Positions 17,016 to 25,655 of a stretch of 64,000 bases of DNA are shown here, piece by piece. The stretch is from positions 7,440,001 through 7,504,000 of the forward strand of contig NZ_CP042437.1 of assembly GCF_007971525.1 (NCBI RefSeq), written 5' to 3'. Position numbers and translations under genes: made by a program. The stretch's first letter is position 1. Each line of letters starts with the position of its first letter. The DNA is from Mucilaginibacter ginsenosidivorax. Lineage in GTDB: Bacteria > Bacteroidota > Bacteroidia > Sphingobacteriales > Sphingobacteriaceae. The notes under the pieces are model-generated. The model ran no database searches. It was not told the DNA's origin and saw only the letters and a list, made by a program, of their open reading frames with translations.

Positions 17016-20000
17016 TTAAAACCTAAAGGCTGTTGATAAATAAGGATACCAACCTTCTTCAGAGTGCCCGGCTACAATTTTTATAACCGCTAATTTGGCA
17101 GGGGCAATGTATAAGCCGGCGCCTGTGCCATTGTGCCATTTATCAGAATGTTCGCCATTTTCCCAAACGCGGCCAATATCATAAAAGCCTACCAAGCCAG
17201 CTTGCCCGGGTACAATATAACTTGCAAAATCAAACAATTTTAATCGCAGTTCCAAATTGTTGTAAAAACTATATTGACCGGCAAAGCGGTAAAGCCTGTA
17301 ACCTAATAAGTTATCCTGCCCGCCTAAAAATAACGATTGATAAAAAGCCGTTTTGCCAATGGTTACACCTCCGCCTATTCGCTCGGCCAGCACAATGGTA
17401 CCATTGGTATTTAAGCTTTTGTACAAAGCCGCCTGTGGTGTCAATTGTATGAACGAGTTTGAATTACTATTTAAACCTTTGTACCCCTGTAATTTAACAT
17501 TTACGTAGCTTCCCCAGGCAGGTAGTATCTTATTGTTGCGCAAATCGCTTGTGAAGTTAAAAATTGCGCCGGCAAAAAGTTTTCGCTCATCAAAGGTATA
17601 ACTATCTGTACTATTGGTGAGTAAGGGATTTGTAATTAAACGGCCTGCATTGTCAGCAGCATTTAAATTATAATACTGTAATGATGGCCCAACGGTTACC
17701 GTGGTGCCTCCGGCGCTATGCCAGGTTAAGGCCGGATCGAACTGAACGGTTGTGAACCGGGTACGGTAAAACTTTTTATAATTCCCAGTTTTATCAAATA
17801 CAGTTTCGTTACCCCGGCCAAAAAAGTTAATATTTTCCGGTGAATTGGCCTGGAATTGCAATAACAGATTAGCATTGCCAATAGCTTTAATCCACTCGCC
17901 GCTGTAACTGGCCCTAAAAGCTTTGGTTGAAAATGAGTGGCTCAAAAACACCTGCTGTACATCGTTATACGGGAATTTACGAAAACTATCCTGGTGTGTA
18001 TACTTAAACCCAAGTCCTAATAAAAATCCTTCGTCTGGGTTTATCTCGATATTAGCCATAGGCATGGTAACGTTTGACAGGTTTACCGCCATGTACGAAA
18101 TATTGGCACTATCGGCCGAGAAATACTTGCGAACCCTGGTGCTATCGCCTGTTAATTTCAGCGTACCGGGGTCATAAATCTGCACTTTGTTTTTTGAACG
18201 TACAATGTTATAATCCTTTACATCAACGCTATCAACAAACCTGAGTTTTATGGGCGATGTGGCGTTATTTAAAACCACTTTATCGGCACCTGCACCCAGG
18301 TAAATCCTGATCTCTTTGGTAATATCAGGCATAAAATTGATGTTCATCAATGTATCCCGCACTTTACCGCCACTGCTGATTTTATTAATAGTGATATTTA
18401 AGCCATCACCAGGGATATCTTTAATGTTAAAAAGCTCATTTTTTTTCGAGGTGTGAATCTCGACAATTTTATTGCTGATCTTATAAAACTCCTCCATAGC
18501 AGCCGGGATGTTCGCGCGGCGTTCCTTCAATTGTTTTAATAAAACATCATGTCTTAGTTTATAGGCAGATGCGGGTAAACGGCGCAGCCCGGCTTCTAAA
18601 ACCTCGTCGGTTTCGGCAGCTACAAATTCATTAACAATGCGTGTCCAATCTTCGTGATTGTATTTCATCCCCGGGAACAAATCGGCAAACATGCTGCTCC
18701 ATAATGAATAGTATATATTCTTGATTTTGCCATCAAAGCCCTGTAAATCGGGCACAGCCCATTCGCGTGATGCGAAGTATGGTATAATACCCTGGTTGGT
18801 GTAAAGTGCCTGGTCTCTATCTCGGGGTACGCCTGTATAATAAATGCCTTTATCAGTTTTGGCGCGCTGCCAACGCCATTGGTCGCCACGCCTGTCCCAA
18901 TCGCCAATAAGCAAATCGAGTAATCGGCCGCGCAAAAATGTCTGTGCATCAATGCTGTTATCATTATCTTTCAGCATATTGGCAACCATCTTGAGCGAGT
19001 TGTCTGATTTTCCGGTAGGCTCCCGCTCTTCAATCAATACAGCCTTGTTATCAAATACCTTGTTAAATTTGCCCAATCTTTCGTCGGGCGATATCACACC
19101 TATTTGCGGGTTGGTATGCGGCACATGCACCGCATCGGCCAGGGGCGGCACGATCAGAGCCGAAAACGGATGTTGCGCGCTTTGGGCATCCATAACCCAA
19201 TCCCGGGCGAAAGTCTCCTGGAACTCGGGGGGTAATAATTTTTCCGGGCTTTTTTCAACGCTGCGGATAACCCATTCCTTGCCGGTTTTGTCAATTAAAC
19301 GTAGGGAGTGTGTTTGAAAACCACCACCCAATTTCTCCGGCGTCAGCCCTCCTTGAAAGGTGGCTATATTGATAACAGGCAGTTTAGTATCGGCAGCCCA
19401 TTCCTTACGGTAGTTTTCGCCAAAAAGTAAACGATGAAATTTACTTACGCTATCGTACGATGGGTGCACTTTAATTACCAGGCTATCTGCAGTAATTACT
19501 TTAAACGGGGCTGCCGGTAATGGTTTAACCGGTGTGTAAGGCTGAGTGTAAACAAATGCCTGTTTTACCCCGGTTTCACCATCTATATAGTAGGTAAAAC
19601 GTATGCTGTTATCAGTGAGAATATCGGCTATCACATATCCCTGGGTAGCATCGGCAAACAGGGAATTTTTGCCCTTTATAGCATAGGTATGCTTGGCGCC
19701 TGCGCCGCTTACCACCTGTAGCTGGTTATCTTTTATCAACTGCAGGCCATGCTCGTGCCCGGCCACGTGGATAACGTTGGGAAAATCTTTAAACACCCCA
19801 TCTATCCGTTTCATCATATCTTTGTATAAAGGGTGGTTTAGGTCCTCGGGGTTGGGGAATGATGATCGCAAAAAGGGATACAACGACCCTAACACAGGCA
19901 ACGGAATAAGCAGGTTGCTGTTTATAGCTGTCAATGGGAAAATGTGATCCTTCAACGAAAAATAGCCGCCATGGGTGCCATAACTTTGAAACGGATGGTG

Positions 20001-20618
20001 CGATGCCAGCAGGATAACCTTGTTGCGGTTGCGGCTCAGGATCTGTTCAAATTTATCAACAATATCCTCTTTGGTTTTGCAATCGCATTCGGCGGCATCA
20101 TTGGCTTTACTGTACTGGTATAGCCACCATTCGCTGTCAAATGCTATAACCGTTAGGTTATCGCCAAGGTTTATTTCAACCGGGTCAGGGCAGCCGTTGG
20201 CAGGCACCATTTTTAACAGGCTATCCTGCTGTTCTTCTAAAAACGCCCATTCCCTTTTTATTTTGGCCAGGCCCTGCGGCCCCATTTTATCCCAATCGTG
20301 GTTGCCGGGTAAAAAATAAACCGGTGCGCCATTGGCCCGCATAGGTTGGTATTGCGATTGAAGTATCTTTTGGGTTTGTTTCTCTTCGGGGCTGCCGGGC
20401 AAGCCCATTCCCCTGGGATAAATATTATCGCCAAGGTACATCACAATGGTTTTGTTTTTGATAATGTTGGCGGCCGCGTGCTTTAAAACTGCGCTTTGCT
20501 GCGTATCCATTTCGCCGGCATCGCCTATAAGTATCACCCGGTATTTTACCGAATCCTGGGCCAGTAAATTTAAACCGCCCATTAATAATATCAATAGCAG
20601 AAGTAATTTTTTAATCAT
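17016..20618 (-). CDS. Purple-acid-phosphatase-like / kinase-like / Omp85 three-part outer membrane protein
   Basis: A 1200-residue protein. Signal peptide 1-20. Residues 25-345 are a metallophosphoesterase of the purple/tartrate-resistant acid phosphatase type with all metal motifs: GDAGE (32-36), GDNIYP (63-68), GNHDWD (105-110), SHHP (206-209) and GHEHG (287-291). Residues about 375-640 repeat the domain of the neighbouring paralogue, including FGENYRKEWAA, IEEREP, LLIGDWDRRGDQWRW (569-583) and VPRDRDQALY; the His after DR is Arg here. The C-terminal third is an Omp85/TamA barrel (LGGQDNLLGYRLYRF, GFYDIGRVW, terminal AFRF). The 5' end overlaps the PAP2 gene by 8 nt. A periplasmic or surface phosphoester metabolism role is inferred. 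Confidence 0.75.
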   Translation of the reverse strand: MIKKLLLLLILLMGGLNLLAQDSVKYRVILIGDAGEMDTQQSAVLKHAAANIIKNKTIVMYLGDNIYPRGMGLPGSPEEKQTQKILQSQYQPMRANGAPVYFLPGNHDWDKMGPQGLAKIKREWAFLEEQQDSLLKMVPANGCPDPVEINLGDNLTVIAFDSEWWLYQYSKANDAAECDCKTKEDIVDKFEQILSRNRNKVILLASHHPFQSYGTHGGYFSLKDHIFPLTAINSNLLIPLPVLGSLYPFLRSSFPNPEDLNHPLYKDMMKRIDGVFKDFPNVIHVAGHEHGLQLIKDNQLQVVSGAGAKHTYAIKGKNSLFADATQGYVIADILTDNSIRFTYYIDGETGVKQAFVYTQPYTPVKPLPAAPFKVITADSLVIKVHPSYDSVSKFHRLLFGENYRKEWAADTKLPVINIATFQGGLTPEKLGGGFQTHSLRLIDKTGKEWVIRSVEKSPEKLLPPEFQETFARDWVMDAQSAQHPFSALIVPPLADAVHVPHTNPQIGVISPDERLGKFNKVFDNKAVLIEEREPTGKSDNSLKMVANMLKDNDNSIDAQTFLRGRLLDLLIGDWDRRGDQWRWQRAKTDKGIYYTGVPRDRDQALYTNQGIIPYFASREWAVPDLQGFDGKIKNIYYSLWSSMFADLFPGMKYNHEDWTRIVNEFVAAETDEVLEAGLRRLPASAYKLRHDVLLKQLKERRANIPAAMEEFYKISNKIVEIHTSKKNELFNIKDIPGDGLNITINKISSGGKVRDTLMNINFMPDITKEIRIYLGAGADKVVLNNATSPIKLRFVDSVDVKDYNIVRSKNKVQIYDPGTLKLTGDSTRVRKYFSADSANISYMAVNLSNVTMPMANIEINPDEGFLLGLGFKYTHQDSFRKFPYNDVQQVFLSHSFSTKAFRASYSGEWIKAIGNANLLLQFQANSPENINFFGRGNETVFDKTGNYKKFYRTRFTTVQFDPALTWHSAGGTTVTVGPSLQYYNLNAADNAGRLITNPLLTNSTDSYTFDERKLFAGAIFNFTSDLRNNKILPAWGSYVNVKLQGYKGLNSNSNSFIQLTPQAALYKSLNTNGTIVLAERIGGGVTIGKTAFYQSLFLGGQDNLLGYRLYRFAGQYSFYNNLELRLKLFDFASYIVPGQAGLVGFYDIGRVWENGEHSDKWHNGTGAGLYIAPAKLAVIKIVAGHSEEGWYPYLSTAFRF

Positions 20619-21237
20619 GGCCTTTATGAATTACAGTATGCTTTTTAAATAGTTTTTGATTAAGCCAGTGACCCGCATATGCAGTACCAATACCCACGGC
20701 CGCGCCGGCAAGCACATCTGATGGATAATGCTTGCCCAGGTACAAGCGCGAGTATCCAACAGACGAAGCCCATAAATAAGCAGGTACGGTTACGTACCAC
20801 TTATGATATTGTATAGATATGGTAGCTGCTGTAGCAAAAGCAAGACTGCTGTGGCCCGACGGAAATGATTGTCCGTGCGTGGGTGAAGTTACAAATACAT
20901 CATTAGGGTATCTATCTGCCGGGCGCGTGCGGTTTACGCTCATTTTAACAACGTAAGTAAACAATTCGGTAGCGCCCAGGTTAATCACGGCCTCTACGCC
21001 ATTTTGTTTTGCGGTTTGATTGCCGCTTGCCAACCCATATATCAAGGTACCGAAGGAAGCCGCACCCGCTACGTAGTAGGCCGATGTACTGGTGGTACGC
21101 CAATAGCCCGACGTTGGATTTTGCGGATTGATACTTTTTAAAATATCGATATCTGCATTTTGAGCGTAGCAGAACTGAAAACCTATCAGGTTAATTATTG
21201 TAAATAATACAAACAGTAGTTTTTTTCCCTTGGTCAT
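20611..21237 (-). CDS. PAP2 family phosphatase (secreted or periplasmic)
   Basis: A type 2 phosphatidic-acid-phosphatase-family enzyme with a complete tripartite acid-phosphatase signature: KMSVNRTRP (KxxxxxxRP), FPSGHSS (PSGH) and YSRLYLGKHYPSD (SRxxxxxHxxxD). I start it at 21237 (MTKGKKLLFVLFTIINL, a signal peptide ending near CYAQ), 4 nt after the preceding stop; the longer in-frame start at 21327 would overlap that gene by about 85 nt and adds a non-conserved leader. Substrates of the family include lipid phosphates, undecaprenyl pyrophosphate and small phosphate esters. Its 3' end overlaps the 1200-residue phosphatase/Omp85 gene by 8 nt. Confidence 0.88.
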   Translation of the reverse strand: MTKGKKLLFVLFTIINLIGFQFCYAQNADIDILKSINPQNPTSGYWRTTSTSAYYVAGAASFGTLIYGLASGNQTAKQNGVEAVINLGATELFTYVVKMSVNRTRPADRYPNDVFVTSPTHGQSFPSGHSSLAFATAATISIQYHKWYVTVPAYLWASSVGYSRLYLGKHYPSDVLAGAAVGIGTAYAGHWLNQKLFKKHTVIHKGHD

Positions 21238-21241
21238 CAGT

Positions 21242-22114
21242 TTATTTGGTATAATTAAATTTAAAAATATTGCCAGCACTTGTCTTGCTGCCCTCGTTTG
21301 AGATATAAAGATTGTATTGATTATCAAATGCCATCCCTTCGGGCTGGTTAAAAATGGCGGGGTCTAAACTGTAAACTGCCTTTACGCTCCAATTGCTATC
21401 GGCAACCACCAGCATTTTGTTAACTGATGATAAAATATACCATTCGCCGGTTTTGCTGTTTTGAGTTAATGCCGATGGATGGAAATTGACCTTCTTTTTC
21501 CCGGTTATCTTTTCTATTGTTTTTACGTCTACGCTAAAACTTCCGCTTTGCTTAAGTGTACCATCGGCTTGTAAAGCCAAAATAGTACCGCTACTGCTTT
21601 TTGTGGTATTGTCGTCGGCACAATGCTTACATAACACGTATACCAGCCCGCTTTTGTCATCGGTATGCATCCCTTCATATTCGCCATCGGGTAACAGCCC
21701 CTCCAGTTTTTGCACGCCGGGAATTTCCTTATTCCGTACCTGGCTAAATGGGAATGTAAACAGTACCCCGTCGCTCCGCAGCATAATTACCTGTTTATGG
21801 CAAATAGCGATATCCTCATAGTCACCCTTTTTACCAAATTTGCTGTAGCTAACCTGCTTATCGCCCAATTTTAGGTAATAGATGTTCCCGTCTTCGTCCT
21901 GTTCGGCATAAACCGAATCACTTTTGCCGTTGTTAAAGGCTATTCCGGATATTTCAAGCAGGCCATCGGGCATATAATATTTTACAGGTTTATTAAGGTT
22001 GTATCCTGTGGGACTATCGTAACCATGTGTGCCCGTTTTGTTGGCACAGGAGATGCTTAGCAATATACCTGCTACAATAACACCCAGCAATGTGTTGCGC
22101 ATATCCTTAATCAT
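21242..22114 (-). CDS. SdiA-regulated-type beta-propeller lipoprotein
   Basis: A 290-residue lipoprotein: hydrophobic signal ending in the lipobox LSISC (Cys about residue 24). The mature part is built of repeated beta blades (LEISGIAFNN, DIAICHKQVIML, EYEGMHTDDKSGLVYVLCKH, HPSALTQNSKTGEWYILSS, QPEGMAFDNQYNLYISNEG), matching the SdiA-regulated / phytase-like propeller families. It starts inside the end of the polyphosphate kinase gene (8-nt overlap). No catalytic residues can be asserted; in this context a phosphate-ester-binding or hydrolysing envelope lipoprotein is plausible. Confidence 0.75.
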   Translation of the reverse strand: MIKDMRNTLLGVIVAGILLSISCANKTGTHGYDSPTGYNLNKPVKYYMPDGLLEISGIAFNNGKSDSVYAEQDEDGNIYYLKLGDKQVSYSKFGKKGDYEDIAICHKQVIMLRSDGVLFTFPFSQVRNKEIPGVQKLEGLLPDGEYEGMHTDDKSGLVYVLCKHCADDNTTKSSSGTILALQADGTLKQSGSFSVDVKTIEKITGKKKVNFHPSALTQNSKTGEWYILSSVNKMLVVADSNWSVKAVYSLDPAIFNQPEGMAFDNQYNLYISNEGSKTSAGNIFKFNYTK

Positions 22115-24146
22115 TAAGCTTCGATTTTAGAAATTCATAAATTGCCTTTTGCGATTGCACTAAAGGTGGTATCGGTTGTATATTGATGTTTTGCAACTCA
22201 TTGTTAAGCCTAACGGCCTGTACGTTATCATTAAGCTGAAGGTTTATCAACTGTAAAACTTCCGCCTTTATATGATTATCATAAACCGGGAAACAAACCT
22301 CAACCCGCCTGTAAATATTCCGGTTCATCCAATCGGCCGAACCAAGAAAAACCTTTTCGTCGCCTCTATTGTGGAAGATAAAAATCCGGCCATGCTCCAG
22401 GTAGCGGTCTACAATACGCTTTATGGTAATGTTTTCGCTCATTCCCTGCACACCTGGTATAAGGCAGCAAATGCTGCGTACTATCAGTGATATTTTAACT
22501 CCAGCCTGCGAGGCTTCATAAAGTTTGGCTATTAGCGTGCGTTCTTCCAGGTTGTTAAGTTTTATAGTGATAAATGCTGGCAGGCCTTGTTTGGCATTGG
22601 CAATTTCCTGGTCAATCAACACTAAAAAACGGTCCTGCAAATTAAACTGGGCTACCAGCAGGTGCTTAAAGTCAATAGGGTATCCATCTGCCGATTTTTT
22701 ACCCTTTGCCAAAAACATGAACAATAATTCCATTTCGCGCAACAACAACGAATTGGCCGTCATCATGATATGATCGGTATAAAACGCGGCAGTGCTTTCG
22801 TTAAAATTACCGGTAGCAAGCAGTCCCGAATATTTGTCGCGCCCATCAACCTGCCTTTTTACCAAAGCAATTTTTGCGTGTACCTTTAATGCGGTATTGC
22901 TGTAAATAATATCCACACCGACGGCTTTCATTTTTTTTGCCCATTTAATGTTGTTGGCCTCATCAAACCGCGCTTTCAGCTCAACCATAACACGCACTTT
23001 TTTGCCATTGTTAGCCGCGCTTATTAAAGCATTTACAATGCGCGAATCACTGGCCACCCGGTACAAGGTAACAGAGATCTCTTTGACCGAAATATCAGTA
23101 GCGGCTTCATTAAAAAAACGAAGAATTGTATTGTACGATTGATAGGGTGTATGAAAAATATAATCCCGCGTTTCGATATGGTCAAACAACGATCCTGCAT
23201 CGCTCACATGGTACCCCACTAAAGGAGCCCAGCGTGTGTAGCGCAACGATGGATTATTAACCGGCAAGCCCGATAAATCCTTAAGGTTGTGGTACATGCC
23301 ACCTTCCACCACGCTTGAACTTTGCAGATTAAATTTATCGGTTATAAAATGCAAGGTGCGTAATGGCACGCCAGGCTGGTGCAAAAAACGGGTAGCAATG
23401 CCCAGGTCGCGTTTTAGTAATTGTTTTTCAACCTGTTCAGATAGGTCGCCCTGGTACTCATCATCCAGGTCAAGCTCGGCATCGCGGGTTATTTTAATGC
23501 TGTAACAGCCTGTAAGTACCTCATTTTTGAATAACTTATCCAGGTTATGCCTGATTATATCATCCAAAAAAACAATGTATTGCCCATCATCTGTATTAAC
23601 GCCGTAAAACCGGGGCAATTGGTTTGATGGAATGTTGAGGATTACATTGCGTTCGGTTTTGTTTTCAGCCTGCAGGTTCACTAAAAAGTACAAGCGGTTA
23701 TTTTCGGGGAAGAAATTCTTTTTGGTATCAGCCAGGTCTATCGGTTGTAAAAAAGCCATAACCTGGCTGTAAAAGTAGTCGCTTACCTTATCTGCAATTT
23801 CATTGGGTATCGGTTCGTTAAAAAGCAGTGTGATTTTTGGGGCTTTTAATAAAGGGATAATCTCGCCGGTAAAAACCTGTCCGAATTTTTGTTGCTGATG
23901 GCCTATCAGTTCCTGGGCTTCCAGCAATACATCCTCTTTTTCGCTGTTGCCATGTTTGGCCAGATTATGCAGGGCCAGTAATACGGGCATGCGCACCCGG
24001 TAAAATTCATCTAAATTAGACGAAAATATGGAGAGAAAGTTCACCCTTTCCATCAATGGCAAGGTTTCTTTTCCGGCCTCCATCAAAATCCGTTCGTTAA
24101 AAAGCAGCCAGCTTAAATCCCTGTCAAAAAATGAGTAATGATCCAT
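22107..24146 (-). CDS. ppk1: Polyphosphate kinase 1
   Basis: A 679-residue PPK1, which reversibly polymerises the ATP gamma-phosphate into inorganic polyphosphate. The N-domain starts FFDRDLSWLLFNERIL, followed by SNLDEFYRVRMP. The phospholipase-D-like catalytic halves carry the two histidines: His423 in LKVHAKIALVKR (autophosphorylated) and His585 in YLEHGRIFIF. KARFDEANNIKWAKKM and LLATGNFNESTA are further family motifs. Length is typical (about 690). It is 37 nt downstream of the HD-PycTM gene and overlaps the lipoprotein gene by 8 nt, so polyphosphate synthesis is tied transcriptionally to several phosphatase-like envelope proteins. Confidence 0.96.
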   Translation of the reverse strand: MDHYSFFDRDLSWLLFNERILMEAGKETLPLMERVNFLSIFSSNLDEFYRVRMPVLLALHNLAKHGNSEKEDVLLEAQELIGHQQQKFGQVFTGEIIPLLKAPKITLLFNEPIPNEIADKVSDYFYSQVMAFLQPIDLADTKKNFFPENNRLYFLVNLQAENKTERNVILNIPSNQLPRFYGVNTDDGQYIVFLDDIIRHNLDKLFKNEVLTGCYSIKITRDAELDLDDEYQGDLSEQVEKQLLKRDLGIATRFLHQPGVPLRTLHFITDKFNLQSSSVVEGGMYHNLKDLSGLPVNNPSLRYTRWAPLVGYHVSDAGSLFDHIETRDYIFHTPYQSYNTILRFFNEAATDISVKEISVTLYRVASDSRIVNALISAANNGKKVRVMVELKARFDEANNIKWAKKMKAVGVDIIYSNTALKVHAKIALVKRQVDGRDKYSGLLATGNFNESTAAFYTDHIMMTANSLLLREMELLFMFLAKGKKSADGYPIDFKHLLVAQFNLQDRFLVLIDQEIANAKQGLPAFITIKLNNLEERTLIAKLYEASQAGVKISLIVRSICCLIPGVQGMSENITIKRIVDRYLEHGRIFIFHNRGDEKVFLGSADWMNRNIYRRVEVCFPVYDNHIKAEVLQLINLQLNDNVQAVRLNNELQNINIQPIPPLVQSQKAIYEFLKSKLND

Positions 24147-24183
24147 AGGTAAATATATTTTTAACGGCGTAGTAATTACCGCT

Positions 24184-25407
24184 TTAGATCAGTGTTGAAA
24201 TAATGAACGCGACTACCGAAATGATAAGGCCGAACATGAATACATTGTATGATGCACGTAACAAGCGGTATTTTTTACCCAACACCACACCTTGCGAGTA
24301 ATTATCGCGTATAAGGCTACCGTACAGGAAATCGCTGTCGTCCATCATTTTAACCATTCCCTCGCTGTATTTTTCGAGGGACATGCGGTAAAAATTACCA
24401 AAAAATAAAAGGTTTACGGTTTTATTCTCGATATCATCATGGGTAAATACCCCGTTAGGTATCGATGGGCGTGTTGCCAGTATCGAAAAGGTGATGGTGA
24501 GCAAACTTACCCCAAGCAGCATAAAGGTTGGCACCAACAGGTTGGAATGTTCATCAATTTTACGAAGCACCAAACTAATAATAGCCGATAGAATGATGGA
24601 GTTCACCGTGATCATGATATGGGCTTTATTATCGGCCATATCGCTCAGTCGCTGGTGATTGCTGGAACTAATGCGGAACATGGTTTCGATACCGCGTTCT
24701 GGCTTATCCGTTTTATGCTTTTTACCATGCTTTTCGGTATCAGCCTTCTCATCATCTGTATCAGCCACAACATCTTCGTCGGTTATGGCTATTACGGGAG
24801 CCTTATCTTTTACCAGTGCCTGTTTGCCTATCAGCTTATCCAGGTTTTTTTGCTGCTGATCGCCAAGCAGCAGGCGGCAATAGTCGGTAAAATAACGGTG
24901 CGATTGCAGCAGTTCGATACTTTTTTGACGCCACACGTCTTTATCAAGTACAATATTTTTTACCTTTTCAATTTCTTTACGCACCAGTTTACTGCGTTCG
25001 TTAAAATCATCGGTTCCTAAATGAAAAAGATCGGCATCACATATAATTTCCTGTAACAAACCAACGGGTTTCTGTGGCATTTCGGTAGCCATAATACAGC
25101 CTTTTACTTTTTCAATTACCGCATCGCTTACTTTTAGTTGTTTAAGCTCATGCCCGGCAATGCTTATGCTCTTTGCTTCGTGTTCGGCTTTATCAGTAAA
25201 ATATCCTGTATCATGAAACCATGAGGCAGCTACCACAACAAAAAAATCTTCGTCGCTAAGTTGGTAGTGGTTGGCAATTTTTGTAGCAGCGGCTACAACA
25301 TCTTTAGTATGCTGAAGGTCGTGATAAATTAAATTGGGATCCTGGTAGGCATCAAAATAGGATATCACGTATTTTTTTACGTCTTCTAATAATTGTTGAA
25401 ATTTCAT
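24184..25407 (-). CDS. HD-domain protein fused to PycTM (Pycsar-effector-type) membrane domain
   Basis: A 407-residue protein. Residues 1-200 are an HD phosphohydrolase domain: YHDLQHTKDVV (His33), AASWFHDTGYF (His65-Asp66) and ICDADLFHLG. A charged linker follows (about 200-235; DEDVVADTDDEKAD). Residues about 240-407 are a DUF5706/PycTM membrane domain: SSSNHQRLSDMADNKAHIMITVNSIILSAI, a second helix (about 290-310), and a final one at the C-terminus. In Pycsar anti-phage systems PycTM is the membrane effector activated by cCMP/cUMP, but here no pyrimidine cyclase is adjacent and an HD hydrolase is attached, suggesting nucleotide turnover or sensing. First gene of the polyphosphate unit. Confidence 0.8.
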   Translation of the reverse strand: MKFQQLLEDVKKYVISYFDAYQDPNLIYHDLQHTKDVVAAATKIANHYQLSDEDFFVVVAASWFHDTGYFTDKAEHEAKSISIAGHELKQLKVSDAVIEKVKGCIMATEMPQKPVGLLQEIICDADLFHLGTDDFNERSKLVRKEIEKVKNIVLDKDVWRQKSIELLQSHRYFTDYCRLLLGDQQQKNLDKLIGKQALVKDKAPVIAITDEDVVADTDDEKADTEKHGKKHKTDKPERGIETMFRISSSNHQRLSDMADNKAHIMITVNSIILSAIISLVLRKIDEHSNLLVPTFMLLGVSLLTITFSILATRPSIPNGVFTHDDIENKTVNLLFFGNFYRMSLEKYSEGMVKMMDDSDFLYGSLIRDNYSQGVVLGKKYRLLRASYNVFMFGLIISVVAFIISTLI

Positions 25408-25655
25408 TGGCCTGTGTAATTATTTAATCAAATTTATTCTAAAAATCCCTATTTGCTGCGGGTTTAATGTTATAAGCTAATTTATTGCCGATAATTAATT
25501 GATGCGGGCTAAATTGCATTACAACCAAAACTACTTTGCCAAACCTATGCCATTAATTAAATACCTAATTTTCAAATGCTTAATTAAAAATCATTGTCAT
25601 AAAGGTTTGATATATCGCTAAATCACGGTATTACGTTGCTAAATTGAAATATAAT

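Noticed and set aside
24184..25407. A complete Pycsar anti-phage system
   Set aside because: The PycTM-type domain is present but no pyrimidine cyclase (PycC) lies within the surrounding genes, and the neighbours are polyphosphate genes.
25526..25547. Two overlapping CAAAnnTA motifs as minus-strand promoters of the HD-PycTM gene
   Set aside because: The nearest CAA (-33) is 25 nt or more away or too close; not good enough to list as a promoter.
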